DNA from: CAJXZP01 sp963974475
Lineage (GTDB): Bacteria; Bacteroidota; Bacteroidia; Flavobacteriales_G; Salibacteraceae
Length of the DNA stretch: 64,000 nt
Reading direction: 5' to 3'
Assembly: GCA_963974475.1 (NCBI GenBank)
Contig: CAXBCR010000014.1
Span: 17,687-81,686 of the forward strand
The position numbers and the translations under genes were made by a program. The notes beneath the pieces are model-generated. The model had not been told where the DNA came from, did not search any database, and saw only the letters and a program-made list of their open reading frames with translations. This document shows, piece after piece, positions 1-8,301 of this stretch (positions are counted from its first letter, which is position 1; each line of letters starts with the position of its first letter).

Positions 1-368
1 GGCTCTAATAATGTGCGATCCTTATTCCAAACGATACTTCCACCACAGTGATCAAAGTGGAGATGCGTTAAAAACACATCCGTAATGTCATCTCGATGAA
101 ATCCATTTTTAGCTAAATTTCCATCCAATGAATCTTCTCCATTTAAATAGAAATGGCCAAAAAATTTATCATCCTGCTTATCCCCAATTCCATTATCAAT
201 TAAAATTAATCGATTGCCATCTTCAATCAACATAGAACGCATGGCCCAGTTGCACATGTTTTTTTCATCTGCTGGATTGGTACGCTGCCACAAGGCTTTT
301 GGTACTACCCCAAACATAGCACCACCATCCAATTTAAAGTTTCCGGTATTGATAGGATAAATTTTCAT
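1..368 (-). CDS. Metallo-beta-lactamase-fold hydrolase, C-terminus cut by window edge
   Basis: The gene starts with ATG at 368 and runs off the left edge, so about 122 residues of the N-terminal half are visible. The zinc-binding signature HLHFDH lies at residues 102-107 (H102, H104, D106, H107), following a beta-hairpin region with LIDNG at 57-60, the usual arrangement of the MBL fold. There is no signal peptide, so a cytoplasmic hydrolase is expected. Substrate cannot be told: the family includes lactonases, thiolesterases and phosphodiesterases. It is the last gene of a minus-strand run with DUF4924 and OmpH; the gap to DUF4924 is 24 bases. Confidence 0.85.
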   Translation of the reverse strand, partial: MKIYPINTGNFKLDGGAMFGVVPKALWQRTNPADEKNMCNWAMRSMLIEDGNRLILIDNGIGDKQDDKFFGHFYLNGEDSLDGNLAKNGFHRDDITDVFLTHLHFDHCGGSIVWNKDRTLLE

Positions 369-392
369 CGTTCGTTTATTGTTTGTAAATCT

Positions 393-938
393 TTAGTTTA
401 AACGGAATTCACCTTTTTTCATTAAGTGATATACCTTTCCCAAATAGCCTAAAAACTCTGTAAAAGTTTTAACCGCTTCAATGGTTTCTGGAAAAATCTC
501 CTTCTTTTTCATTTTCAAGGTCATTATTCCATACACGCCATTCAAAGCTAGTTCAATTGGATTCAATGTTGACCCAGATGATTTCTGTGAAATCTCTACC
601 AAATTTGCATTGGCGGCATCATATCTTTTTTTGTATTTCACATTCGTAGAATCTGAAATAAGTTGACTATGCAAATAGGATAATTCACCTATAATTTCAA
701 TGATTTCACTAAGATGTCCTCGGTCTTCAATATTGTCATGCTCCATTTTAGAAACAATATCTTTATACCAATCCATCAAATCTTTTTTGGCTTCCTCTTC
801 CAATCCGGAAGTGTCAATTATAGCAGATTTAATTAAATCTAAGTTTAATTGACACGAACGAATCACATCTTCGGTATGGAACATTAATAGCACATACTCA
901 ATGATGTTTTCGGCTCTCTTTTTGTCGGCTTCTAACAT
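393..938 (-). CDS. DUF4924 family protein
   Basis: A 181-residue, largely alpha-helical soluble protein without signal peptide or membrane segment. The N-terminal stretch (KRAENIIEYVLLMFHTEDVIR, residues 7 onward) and overall length match my recollection of the Bacteroidota family DUF4924, whose function is unknown. It lies 2 bases downstream of the OmpH-like gene, so the two are surely co-transcribed, and an MBL-fold hydrolase follows. The ATG at 938 directly follows the upstream stop. Family assignment is from memory of conserved helices, not from a search. Confidence 0.7.
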   Translation of the reverse strand: MLEADKKRAENIIEYVLLMFHTEDVIRSCQLNLDLIKSAIIDTSGLEEEAKKDLMDWYKDIVSKMEHDNIEDRGHLSEIIEIIGELSYLHSQLISDSTNVKYKKRYDAANANLVEISQKSSGSTLNPIELALNGVYGIMTLKMKKKEIFPETIEAVKTFTEFLGYLGKVYHLMKKGEFRLN

Positions 939-940
939 TC

Positions 941-1570
941 TTATTTCTCCTCAGTTACTTGGTCGGCTGTGTTTTCTGCATATTCCTGATTCAACCCACT
1001 CAACACTTCATTGGTTATATCTAAGCTTTTATCCGCCCAACGAATAATTCCTAAATCAGAATTACTCAACACCATTTCATACGGTTTATCCGCACAATAA
1101 CGTCCTAAATACTCATTAATAGCATTATGAATATCACGGTTAAAACCTTGTTCCATTTCCATTAACTTTCTCGAGTATTCTTCTTGCGTTTGTTGCAATT
1201 GGTCTTGCGCCTCATATAATTTACGCTGGCGATTTTGTCCTTCAAATTGGGATAAAGAAGCCGCTTCACTTTGCAATTTTGCCGCATCTGCTCTTAACTT
1301 AGATTCCTTTTGTCTTAAAATCCCTTCATATTTTAAGGTGGCAGTAGTCAATTGATCTCGCAATACCTCTGCGTAGGCGTATTGGCTCATCAACGTATCT
1401 GAATTTACCATTACCACGGTCATCATTTTTTTGGCGGCTGCTGGTGCCTCCACAGGTTTGGTTTTTATTTGCTCTTGACTTCCTTCTGTGGATTCTGGAT
1501 TACTTTGATTACATGAACCAAATACTAATCCTATCATTGCTACGGCTGCTGCTATTTTAAGTCTATTCAT
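941..1570 (-). CDS. OmpH/Skp-like periplasmic chaperone, predicted lipoprotein
   Basis: 209 residues. An N-terminal hydrophobic signal ends in a lipobox-like FGSC with the cysteine at residue 20, followed by a Pro/Ala-rich linker. Residues about 50-65 (VVMVNSDTLMSQY) form the strand typical of OmpH/Skp; residues about 70-150 are a long charged coiled coil (many Q, E, K), the tentacle of Skp chaperones; a short globular end follows. Skp-type proteins hold outer-membrane proteins in the periplasm. A lipid-anchored, Asp/Asn-rich-tailed version is common in Bacteroidota. A promoter lies 48-80 bases upstream. It leads the operon OmpH-DUF4924-MBL hydrolase. Confidence 0.85.
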   Translation of the reverse strand: MNRLKIAAAVAMIGLVFGSCNQSNPESTEGSQEQIKTKPVEAPAAAKKMMTVVMVNSDTLMSQYAYAEVLRDQLTTATLKYEGILRQKESKLRADAAKLQSEAASLSQFEGQNRQRKLYEAQDQLQQTQEEYSRKLMEMEQGFNRDIHNAINEYLGRYCADKPYEMVLSNSDLGIIRWADKSLDITNEVLSGLNQEYAENTADQVTEEK

Positions 1571-1617
1571 TTCCTATTTATTAAAAGCTCCAAAAAGTGC
1601 TGTTTTTACATTTTCCA

Positions 1618-1651
1618 CAAATGTAATTTATACCAACAAAAAAGCCCGCAA
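1618..1651 (-). promoter_or_regulatory. Promoter of the ompH operon
   Basis: On the minus strand TACATTTG (1625-1618) matches the Bacteroidota -7 box TAnnTTTG, with TTG at 1651-1649, 23 bases upstream, as a -33 box. Predicted start near 1612, giving a leader of about 40 bases. The -33 box overlaps the terminator of the gene upstream. Confidence 0.6.
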
Positions 1652-1667
1652 ATTACATGCGAGCTTT
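1636..1667 (-). terminator. Intrinsic terminator after the 1718-2305 gene
   Basis: Nine-base-pair stem (arms 1659-1667 and 1641-1649, one G-U pair on the minus strand) with a 9-base loop and a T-rich tail when read on the minus strand, 50 bases past the stop at 1718. Confidence 0.75.
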
Positions 1668-1717
1668 TCCAATTTTATCACTTTTTAAAGGTCTCCATTT
1701 TGGAGTCTTGTGCTGGT

Positions 1718-2305
1718 TTAATTTCTTTTTATATAATACGATTTTTCAAAAATCTGTTTAATCATTTTAAAGAACAATGGTTGGTTTTCACGACTCGAAT
1801 GATCATCAGTTGGGTATCCCCATCCTATAATCTGAGTGTTTTTCCCATGTCCAGATACGACTCTTAGTTTAATCAAATGATGAGTAATGGAGTCAATCAA
1901 GACATAACTTTCCGTTTCTTGATGACAGCGTTGTCCCGATTTAAATTCTTTAATCGCATCCGTAACACGGTAACCGTTATTTATATATTTCTCCTTAATG
2001 AAATCAAAAAGAAAATAAAAATCATCCGAATCCCACGACTTGGGTTTATCAAACGTAAACGTATTAGACTTGTAATCAAATTTAATATGCTGTTCTTGAT
2101 CTTCGGAATACTCCATTTCTCTAATCTCGTTCAGTATTTCATCCATTCTACCCCCATATAACCATTGGGCGTATTTGGTCTGTTCTGAAGCGGTTCTCTC
2201 TAGTGGTAATCTCAAAATGGATTCCATTTCTTCGGTTACGGATTCACTCCCTAACCTTCGAAAAAATACCGAAGAGAATATTTGGTCTAACTTATCTGTA
2301 ATCAT
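1718..2305 (-). CDS. Hypothetical protein, 195 residues
   Basis: I do not recognise a family. The protein is soluble, with no signal peptide or membrane segment, rich in charged and aromatic residues (FDYKSNTFTFDKP at about 75-87, DDFYFLFDFIKEKY at about 93-106). It stands alone between two minus-strand terminators (2412-2450 upstream, 1636-1667 downstream), so it is probably its own transcription unit. The C-terminal half contains SGHGKNTQIIGWGYP, which could be a beta-rich core. ATG start at 2305. Codon use looks like its neighbours, so no sign of recent transfer. No function is proposed. Confidence 0.7.
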   Translation of the reverse strand: MITDKLDQIFSSVFFRRLGSESVTEEMESILRLPLERTASEQTKYAQWLYGGRMDEILNEIREMEYSEDQEQHIKFDYKSNTFTFDKPKSWDSDDFYFLFDFIKEKYINNGYRVTDAIKEFKSGQRCHQETESYVLIDSITHHLIKLRVVSGHGKNTQIIGWGYPTDDHSSRENQPLFFKMIKQIFEKSYYIKRN

Positions 2306-2411
2306 TGTAGGTGATTTGAAACCAAAGGAACACTATACTTTCCAATCACGAAAATCAATCCTTTTAAGAATAAAGGCATTGGGTCATACCGTTTTACTAT
2401 TTATTCAAACC

Positions 2412-2450
2412 CATAAAAAAAGGGCTTTAATTTTTCAATCAAAGCCCTTT
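2412..2450 (-). terminator. Intrinsic terminator of the sigma/anti-sigma operon
   Basis: Perfect 10-bp stem AAAGGGCTTT (2419-2428) / AAAGCCCTTT (2441-2450), 12-base loop, followed on the minus strand by a run of seven Ts. It lies 36 bases past the stop at 2486. Confidence 0.9.
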
Positions 2451-2485
2451 TCCTTACTCCCAAAAGAGTATAAATGCTATTTTTA

Positions 2486-3757
2486 TTAATAGTATAGCAT
2501 GACTACACCAGAATAAACTTGACTCAATCCATTCGGATCAACCGTAAATGCTTTCCAAACAAATGCATCACCTGATGGGGCTAAAGTACCATTCACCTTT
2601 CCTTCAAATTGAACCTCATCATTAGAGGTTTCAAAAACAAGATTCCCTGTCCGGTCGAATACCTTCAACTCAAAAGCAAAATAGTTTTTAGTAAGAGCAA
2701 TCGGAATCCAAGTATCATTTTCACCATCTCCATTTGGACTAAAAGCATTAGGAGCAAGCAAATCAAAATCCTGGTCAATTATCACACGGTTATGGCTATC
2801 CCAAGTACACCCGTATTTATTAACTACCTGTAACGAAACAGGGTATTCCCGTTTTTTAAGATAGGTATGTGTTCCTAATTCGGATTTTCCAATGGTGCCA
2901 TCACCATAACTCCAAGAATAACTCTTTTCACCCGTTGAGTTGGGCATAAATTTAACAACTGGAATCATGCCATTTTCAATTACATCTTTCGTTGTAAATG
3001 AAGCATCCGGTTTAGGATTTACAATTAATTCTTTCGTTTCAGAATAAACTTTAAACTCCGGAAAATAAGCCCGTATCTCATACAATCCCGATTGCAAAAA
3101 GACGTGAATTAACTCATCTCCGTTTTTGGATTCTTCCTGATTAATTTCCCAAATCACCTCCGTAGGTATATGATTTGAAAGATGCGCAGAAAATTCAACT
3201 CCAGCACAAATACGATCGGTACTACAGTTAACCTCAGGAGCAACAAATCCTGCTGGGTCAACTTTAGATTTCGTTACGGACTTTACACTCTTATTATCCG
3301 TTTTGGCAACCAAAGCCCTATTTACATTGTCAGGATTTTTGTCTGATTTGCTATCCTCAATAGCGTTATCTACTTCATTCGCTTCTTGTGTCGTGATTTC
3401 CTCAACCACCTTAGGCGCAGTATTTACCGTAGCTTCAATCTCTTTATCTTTTGATTCGTTTTGCTGAGTAGTTTTTTCAAATCCAATGGCATTATTCGAT
3501 TCCTTGGCCAGAATTTCGGTATTGGTATCAGGTATTACTTCCGATTTGGCACCCTCCCCATCTGTAGAATAATAAATGGCAACACTTATTAATGCCACAG
3601 CAGCGGCAATGCTCCATTTAGCAAACGAACCAAAAATTGGCGATTGACCATCCAGCTTTGCCTCCAACTTATCCCATTGTGTGGAGTCATAAGGAACCTG
3701 ATGGCTTTCTGCGGCCTTTTTCAGTTGTTCCTCAAATGGATTTAATTTATTTGACAT
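2486..3757 (-). CDS. Putative anti-sigma factor: transmembrane protein with PKD and T9SS type B sorting domain
   Basis: 423 residues from ATG 3757, which follows the sigma-factor stop by one base; the upstream alternative at 3772 is TTG and is rejected. Layout: about 45 cytoplasmic residues beginning NPFEEQLKKA, like the N-termini of Bacteroidota anti-sigma proteins; one membrane helix at about 45-63; a low-complexity Asp/Glu/Lys/Asn/Thr linker to about 150; a beta domain with Cys pair near 165-185; a PKD domain around 245-325 (YSWSYGDG motif); and a gliding-motility type C-terminal domain over the last 90 residues (NAFSPNGDGENDTW, then VFDRTGNLVFE). There is no cleavable signal peptide, so the periplasmic part stays tethered to the inner membrane. 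The anti-sigma role is inferred from position and layout only. Confidence 0.75.
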   Translation of the reverse strand: MSNKLNPFEEQLKKAAESHQVPYDSTQWDKLEAKLDGQSPIFGSFAKWSIAAAVALISVAIYYSTDGEGAKSEVIPDTNTEILAKESNNAIGFEKTTQQNESKDKEIEATVNTAPKVVEEITTQEANEVDNAIEDSKSDKNPDNVNRALVAKTDNKSVKSVTKSKVDPAGFVAPEVNCSTDRICAGVEFSAHLSNHIPTEVIWEINQEESKNGDELIHVFLQSGLYEIRAYFPEFKVYSETKELIVNPKPDASFTTKDVIENGMIPVVKFMPNSTGEKSYSWSYGDGTIGKSELGTHTYLKKREYPVSLQVVNKYGCTWDSHNRVIIDQDFDLLAPNAFSPNGDGENDTWIPIALTKNYFAFELKVFDRTGNLVFETSNDEVQFEGKVNGTLAPSGDAFVWKAFTVDPNGLSQVYSGVVMLYY

Positions 3758-3758
3758 A

Positions 3759-4322
3759 TTAATCTTCTTCAAGTTTAACTAAATTCCTTAAAAGGTTTCT
3801 TTTGGCTTTTGACAAATTTGACTTTGAAGTTCCTTCGCTAATTCCAAGAATTTCAGCAATTTCCGCATGCGTATAATCTTCTATCACATACATATTAAAT
3901 ACCAATCGGTAGGCAGGTGAAAGATTTTCAATTTCTTTCATTACCCGTTCCGTTTCATTAATCAGCGTTTTATTCCACGCTTTTTCATGATTTTCTTGCT
4001 CCTCCAACCAATCATAATCTGCAGCATCAATAGATACAAAAATCTTTTTTTGTTTACGAATATGATCAATGGCGGTATTCGACATAATTCGTCTCATCCA
4101 ACCTTCAAAAGAACCTTCTCCAATATATTTTCCAATATTGGCAAAAACCTTTATGAAACCCATTTGCACGATATCTTGCGACTCGTCCCTATCAGGAATG
4201 TACCTTCTGCATACACTACTCATCTTCCCGAAAAAAAGTTCGAAAATTTGGTTCTGTGCCCTGCGATCACCCTTTTTACATCGGGTAATGATCTCATGTA
4301 ATTCCTGAGATTTGTTTTTCAT
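3759..4322 (-). CDS. ECF-family RNA polymerase sigma factor
   Basis: 187 residues with the two ECF domains: region 2 at about 10-95 (DESQDIVQMGFIKVFANI, then GSFEGWMRRIMSNTAIDHIRK, the -10-binding part) and region 4 at about 125-185 (LSPAYRLVFNMYVIEDYTHAEIAEILGIS helix-turn-helix). It directs RNA polymerase to a specific regulon in the cytoplasm. The next gene begins one base after its stop and encodes a membrane protein with the look of an anti-sigma factor, so the pair is translationally coupled. I found no good TAnnTTTG box upstream; it may be autoregulated from its own promoter type. Confidence 0.92.
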   Translation of the reverse strand: MKNKSQELHEIITRCKKGDRRAQNQIFELFFGKMSSVCRRYIPDRDESQDIVQMGFIKVFANIGKYIGEGSFEGWMRRIMSNTAIDHIRKQKKIFVSIDAADYDWLEEQENHEKAWNKTLINETERVMKEIENLSPAYRLVFNMYVIEDYTHAEIAEILGISEGTSKSNLSKAKRNLLRNLVKLEED

Positions 4323-4646
4323 TAACGTCTTACTGCTATATTAAACGGAAGTCTACAAAATGGTTGCTTTCATTTTTTGCGAACAAACATCTTTTTTTTC
4401 ACAACTCTATACCCTTGTCGGATAATTTATTCAATACTTTTCCTTTATAAGTACATGAATCGTTAGATTTTTATGGGCTTTAACGACTTATTTTCATACC
4501 GACTCACCCCTTTACCATAATTCCGCTTCTCTAATCATGTCATTTTTTTGTTTAAAATTCTTCAAAAAAACGAATGTTTTACTGCTATTAGAACTCTCGA
4601 AATTCCTAATGAAATCCGTACTTTTGCAGCTCTAAAAAACACAAAA
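4323..4646. other. Divergent intergenic region sigma factor / purB
   Basis: 324 AT-rich bases between two divergent starts. Contents seen: the purB -7 box at 4619-4626, and a direct repeat TTACTGCTAT at 4330-4339 and 4579-4588 of uncertain meaning. No small gene or structured RNA is apparent. The sigma-factor promoter must lie near 4325-4400 but has no recognisable housekeeping box. Confidence 0.5.
4619..4626 (+). promoter_or_regulatory. -7 promoter box of purB
   Basis: TACTTTTG matches TAnnTTTG. Predicted start near 4631 gives a leader of about 15 bases to ATG 4647. This box lies inside the longer reading frame that opens at 4548 and argues that the upstream start is not used. No -33 box is evident. 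Confidence 0.6.
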
Positions 4647-5990
4647 ATGGAATTGACAGCATTAACAGCCATCACACCTATAGACGGTAGATATCATTCA
4701 AAAACAGCTTCTTTATCTACTTACTTTTCAGAGTGGGCTTTATTTAAATACCGTACATTGGTTGAAGTAGAGTATTTCATAGCTCTTTGCGAAATTCCAT
4801 TACCTCAATTAGCTGATTTTGATGTATCCAAATTCGATGCATTAAGAGCTATTTACAAAGAATTCACGCCTGCTGATGCGCAAGCAATGAAAGACATTGA
4901 AAAGGTAACCAACCATGATGTGAAAGCAGTGGAGTACTTCTTAAAAGACCGTTTTGACGAATTAGGTTTACAGAAATGGAAAGAATTTATTCATTTCGGG
5001 CTAACCTCTCAAGACATTAACAACACGGCTATACCCTTATCACTAAAAGAATCAGTTCTCGAAAATATCCTTCCGGAAATTACAGCGGTAAGAGATCTCC
5101 TAAGTGGTTTAGCCAAAGATTGGGCGCACATTCCAATGTTGGCACGAACTCATGGTCAGCCAGCTTCTCCGACACGATTGGGGAAAGAAATGGAAGTTTT
5201 TGTTGTTCGTATCAACGAGCAATTAGAAATCTTAAATTCTGTAAAATGGGCGGCTAAATTTGGTGGAGCTACAGGAAACTTTAACGCTCATCACGTGGCT
5301 TTTAAAAACCATGATTGGAAACAATTTGGCGATTCATTTTTAGATTCACATTTGGGTTTATACCGTTCGCATCCTACCACTCAAATTGAGCACTATGATC
5401 ACATGGCGCATTTATTTGATACCATGAAGCGAATCAATACCATCCTGGTAGATTTTAGTAGAGATATATGGACCTACGTTTCCATGGAATATTTCAAGCA
5501 AAAAATAAAAGCGGGTGAAGTAGGCTCATCTGCAATGCCGCATAAAGTAAATCCAATTGACTTTGAAAATGCCGAAGGTAATTTGGGTATTGCCAATGCT
5601 GTTTTGGAACACTTATCCGCTAAATTACCTATATCTAGGTTACAAAGAGATTTAACGGATTCTACCGTGCTGAGAAACGTTGGGGTTCCTTTTGGGCACA
5701 TGCTTATTGCATTGAGTTCATTGAAAAAAGGTTTAGGAAAGTTACTGCTTAATGAAGACAAAATAGCAGCAGATTTAGAAAACAACTGGGCGGTAGTAGC
5801 CGAAGCAATTCAAACAGTTTTGCGTAGAGAAGGTGTAGCTAACCCGTATGAAATGCTTAAAGGGCTAACGCGTACCAATACCACTATTGATGGAAACGTA
5901 ATGCGTGATTTTATTGCTGGCTTGGATATTAGCAATGAATTAAAGGCGGAACTTGCGGAAATCACTCCATCCAATTATACTGGAATTTAA
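4647..5990 (+). CDS. purB: Adenylosuccinate lyase
   Basis: 447 residues. Cleaves SAICAR to AICAR and adenylosuccinate to AMP, each releasing fumarate, in purine synthesis. The fumarase/aspartase superfamily signature GSSAMPHK lies at residues 293-300 with the catalytic loop serine at 294 or 295. RTHGQPASPT in the middle of the chain carries the substrate-binding histidine. The N-terminus MELTALTAITPIDGRY is standard for the family, whereas the frame extends upstream to 4548 through 33 residues that look like translated promoter DNA; ATG 4647 is therefore chosen. A small lipoprotein gene starts 4 bases downstream with GTG, apparently co-transcribed. Confidence 0.97.
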   Translation: MELTALTAITPIDGRYHSKTASLSTYFSEWALFKYRTLVEVEYFIALCEIPLPQLADFDVSKFDALRAIYKEFTPADAQAMKDIEKVTNHDVKAVEYFLKDRFDELGLQKWKEFIHFGLTSQDINNTAIPLSLKESVLENILPEITAVRDLLSGLAKDWAHIPMLARTHGQPASPTRLGKEMEVFVVRINEQLEILNSVKWAAKFGGATGNFNAHHVAFKNHDWKQFGDSFLDSHLGLYRSHPTTQIEHYDHMAHLFDTMKRINTILVDFSRDIWTYVSMEYFKQKIKAGEVGSSAMPHKVNPIDFENAEGNLGIANAVLEHLSAKLPISRLQRDLTDSTVLRNVGVPFGHMLIALSSLKKGLGKLLLNEDKIAADLENNWAVVAEAIQTVLRREGVANPYEMLKGLTRTNTTIDGNVMRDFIAGLDISNELKAELAEITPSNYTGI

Positions 5991-5993
5991 ATC

Positions 5994-6407
5994 GTGCGTA
6001 TTTTAAAACATATCGTTGGATTGTTCGCCATTAGCTTGGCATTAACCAATTGCCAAGGCGGTGGTGGTGAACCTACTCCCGAAAACTGCGGCTATTATAA
6101 AACCGGCACTTTTAAATATGTAGGTAGCGATGATATACGTATTGAACGTACGGATAGCTTACAAATTGAATACAATCTTAATGGGGAAGGCGGGTATATC
6201 TATACGGACAAATTTAATGTGGTATGGACCAGCGATTGTGAGTATTATTTGACGCTAAATAGTACCGATCATCCAGAAGATTTAGATTTTCTTCCATCCG
6301 ATACGATGTGGACAAAAATTACCAAGGTAGGTCGAGCTGGCTATACATTTACAGCAGTAAAAGGCTCCCACATTTTTGAGGGAGAGCTAAAGAAAACGGA
6401 TTCCTAA
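5994..6407 (+). CDS. Small predicted lipoprotein
   Basis: 137 residues, GTG start at 5994 only 3 bases after purB. A short signal peptide ends in a lipobox LTNC with the cysteine at residue 20, followed by a Gly-rich spacer typical of surface-sorted Bacteroidota lipoproteins. The mature part (NCGYYKTGTFKYVG, then RTDSLQIEY, then WTSDCEYYLTL) resembles a family of about 130-residue flavobacterial lipoproteins often mislabelled 'DNA topoisomerase IV' in databases; there is nothing topoisomerase-like here. Function unknown. Convergent with the ppx gene, 41 bases away. Confidence 0.8.
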   Translation: MRILKHIVGLFAISLALTNCQGGGGEPTPENCGYYKTGTFKYVGSDDIRIERTDSLQIEYNLNGEGGYIYTDKFNVVWTSDCEYYLTLNSTDHPEDLDFLPSDTMWTKITKVGRAGYTFTAVKGSHIFEGELKKTDS

Positions 6408-6448
6408 GATTCGCAATAGTTTTTACAAAACTAAAATTGAAAGGTCTA

Positions 6449-7342
6449 TTAGTTAGTAATGTTTTTCTCATGCAACATTCGCACTATTCCATCCGACAGC
6501 CCTATACTCGGAACATGTAAGATACTACTGTCCGCCCACTTCATTATTGAATAATATATTTCCGAAGCTGGAACTATCACATCGGCACGATCCGGATTTA
6601 GTTTAAATTCTCTCATTCTTTGATTATAACTCATGTTGGACAAAGTTGTTAAGATAGCCCTAAATTCATGATATAAAATAGGCTGAGGATAATCCAGGTT
6701 CATTAATCTATACATCTTGTTAATGTTTCCACCAGTCCCAATCATTTCAATATGTTCCAGATTTACAGTTTGAGCAATTACCCAATCCTTCATTTCATTC
6801 CATTTCTCATCACTCACCATATTATTCATCATACGGATAGTCCCAATTTTAAATGATTTGGCAGCAACTATTTTTTGTTCGGAAAGAATGGTTACCTCGG
6901 TGCTTCCTCCCCCAACATCAACAAAAACATAATTATCGTCCACATAAGAACTACTTCCAAAATGAGCTTTGAAAATAATTTCAGCCTCCAATTTCCCATT
7001 AATGATTTGAATGTCAAAACCAACAGTCTCCTTCACCAAGCTTGCAATTTTTTGGCCATTCTTTGCTTCTCGCATAGCAGAAGTAGCTACAGCCATATAA
7101 TCATCCACTCCATGAACATCCATAATAATTTTAAAGGCTTTCATTCCCTCTAAAAATTTATGAATCGTTTTTTCTTCCAATACCTTCTCTGTAAAGGCTT
7201 CCTGCCCTAAACGTACCGGCAACCTAACTAAAGAGATTCTTTTATAATCTGTCCTTCCACCCAATTCAACGACCATGGAGATTTGCAACCGAATGGCATT
7301 TGAGCCAATATCAATTGCAGCATATTTTTTTACTGATTCCAT
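6449..7342 (-). CDS. Ppx/GppA-family phosphatase (exopolyphosphatase-like)
   Basis: 297 residues, the short single-domain form of the family. The actin-like ATPase fold shows AAIDIGSNAIRLQI at residues 8-21 (phosphate 1 loop), YMAVATSAMREAKNG near 82-96, and FVDVGGGSTEVTIL near 141-154 (phosphate 2 loop with the GGGSTE signature). Such enzymes hydrolyse polyphosphate or pppGpp in the cytoplasm; which one cannot be read from sequence. The C-terminal HD domain of long Ppx proteins is absent. Transcribed alone on the minus strand; no clear promoter box was found in the 206-base gap to the divergent gene at 7549. Confidence 0.88.
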   Translation of the reverse strand: MESVKKYAAIDIGSNAIRLQISMVVELGGRTDYKRISLVRLPVRLGQEAFTEKVLEEKTIHKFLEGMKAFKIIMDVHGVDDYMAVATSAMREAKNGQKIASLVKETVGFDIQIINGKLEAEIIFKAHFGSSSYVDDNYVFVDVGGGSTEVTILSEQKIVAAKSFKIGTIRMMNNMVSDEKWNEMKDWVIAQTVNLEHIEMIGTGGNINKMYRLMNLDYPQPILYHEFRAILTTLSNMSYNQRMREFKLNPDRADVIVPASEIYYSIMKWADSSILHVPSIGLSDGIVRMLHEKNITN

Positions 7343-7522
7343 CCACTAAATTTTTAATTTTTACTATCCCATATTTCAGTATCCCAATGGGTTACAGACA
7401 AAAGATAATTAGAACTAATTCAAAAAAACAACTGGTATCTAAACGATTATATATAATCCCTAAAGTTGATTTTTAACAATAACAAATCTACGCAAATACA
7501 CCAATTATTGCTATGACTAGGC

Positions 7523-7530
7523 TACGTTTG
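7523..7530 (+). promoter_or_regulatory. -7 promoter box for the BtuF-like gene
   Basis: TACGTTTG fits TAnnTTTG, 18 bases before ATG 7549. No convincing TTG at the right spacing. Confidence 0.5.
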
Positions 7531-7548
7531 TAAGACAAAAATCAAAAT

Positions 7549-8301
7549 ATGAGAATAGTTTCAGTGGTACCTTCATTAACAGAATTACTTTTTGATTTAA
7601 ATCTGGATAATCAAATAGTAGGAGTTACCCGATTTTGTATTCACCCAAAGGCTAAAACCAAAGCAATTCTAAAAATTGGAGGAACTAAAAATTTAAAAAT
7701 TCAAAAAATAATTGACCTAAAACCAGATTTAATTGTTGCTAACAAGGAAGAAAATGAAAGGTCGGATATTGAGGAATTACAAAAACACTGTGTGGTTTGG
7801 GTTACCGACATCCTTACCATAGCTGATGCCCTAAAAGTCATAATAACCCTTGGTAAAAAAACAAACACCGAAATTCTTGCGCAATCACTTGTTTCTAAGA
7901 TAAAAAATGAATTTGAAGGATTGCACAAATTAAATAGTGAAGAACCAAGAAACACAGCCTACCTAATTTGGAATGACCCCATTATGCTTGCGGGTAGAAA
8001 GACGTTCATTCAAGATATGTTAGAACAAATTGGGTGTAATAATATCCTAAAAGATTCTGCCTCTCGGTATCCTATATCAAGCATCGAAGAATTGAAAGCA
8101 TTAAATCCAAACTATATCTTTCTTTCCAGCGAACCCTATCCGTTCAAGGAGAAACACCAGTTAGCTTTTCAAAAAGCATTACCCAATTCAAAAGTACTGT
8201 TGGTAGATGGAGAAATGTTTTCTTGGTACGGCTCACGTATGGCTAAAGCCCCAAATTATTTCAATAAACTAGTTGATACACTAAAAGAAACTATTGACTA
8301 A
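7549..8301 (+). CDS. BtuF-like helical-backbone metal/cobalamin-binding protein without signal peptide
   Basis: 250 residues of the periplasmic-binding-protein type III fold: VSVVPSLTELLFDLNLDNQIVGVTRFC at the N-terminus, IIDLKPDLIVANKEEN near 54-70, a long connecting helix, then IWNDPIMLAGRKTFIQDMLEQIGCNNI near 141-167 and ALNPNYIFLSSEPYPF near 184-199. The family binds cobalamin, haem or siderophores for ABC import. Here the chain begins directly with the first beta strand, with no signal peptide or lipobox, and no transporter genes are nearby, so it is probably cytoplasmic. Stand-alone copies like this are frequent in Flavobacteriia; ligand unknown. Confidence 0.82.
   Translation: MRIVSVVPSLTELLFDLNLDNQIVGVTRFCIHPKAKTKAILKIGGTKNLKIQKIIDLKPDLIVANKEENERSDIEELQKHCVVWVTDILTIADALKVIITLGKKTNTEILAQSLVSKIKNEFEGLHKLNSEEPRNTAYLIWNDPIMLAGRKTFIQDMLEQIGCNNILKDSASRYPISSIEELKALNPNYIFLSSEPYPFKEKHQLAFQKALPNSKVLLVDGEMFSWYGSRMAKAPNYFNKLVDTLKETID

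Noticed and set aside
3758..3772. Anti-sigma start overlapping the sigma gene by 14 bases
   Set aside because: The codon at 3772 is TTG; a normal ATG follows the sigma stop at 3757.
4330..4588. Direct repeat TTACTGCTAT in the sigma/purB gap
   Set aside because: Ten bases in an AT-rich gap can recur by chance; no third copy or symmetry.
4548..4646. N-terminal extension of PurB by 33 residues
   Set aside because: Contains the purB -7 box and has no resemblance to the family; the conserved beginning is at 4647.
6417..6433. TAGTTTT-TAC-AAAACTA hairpin between convergent genes as a terminator
   Set aside because: Seven A-T-rich pairs and no T-run; too weak to claim.
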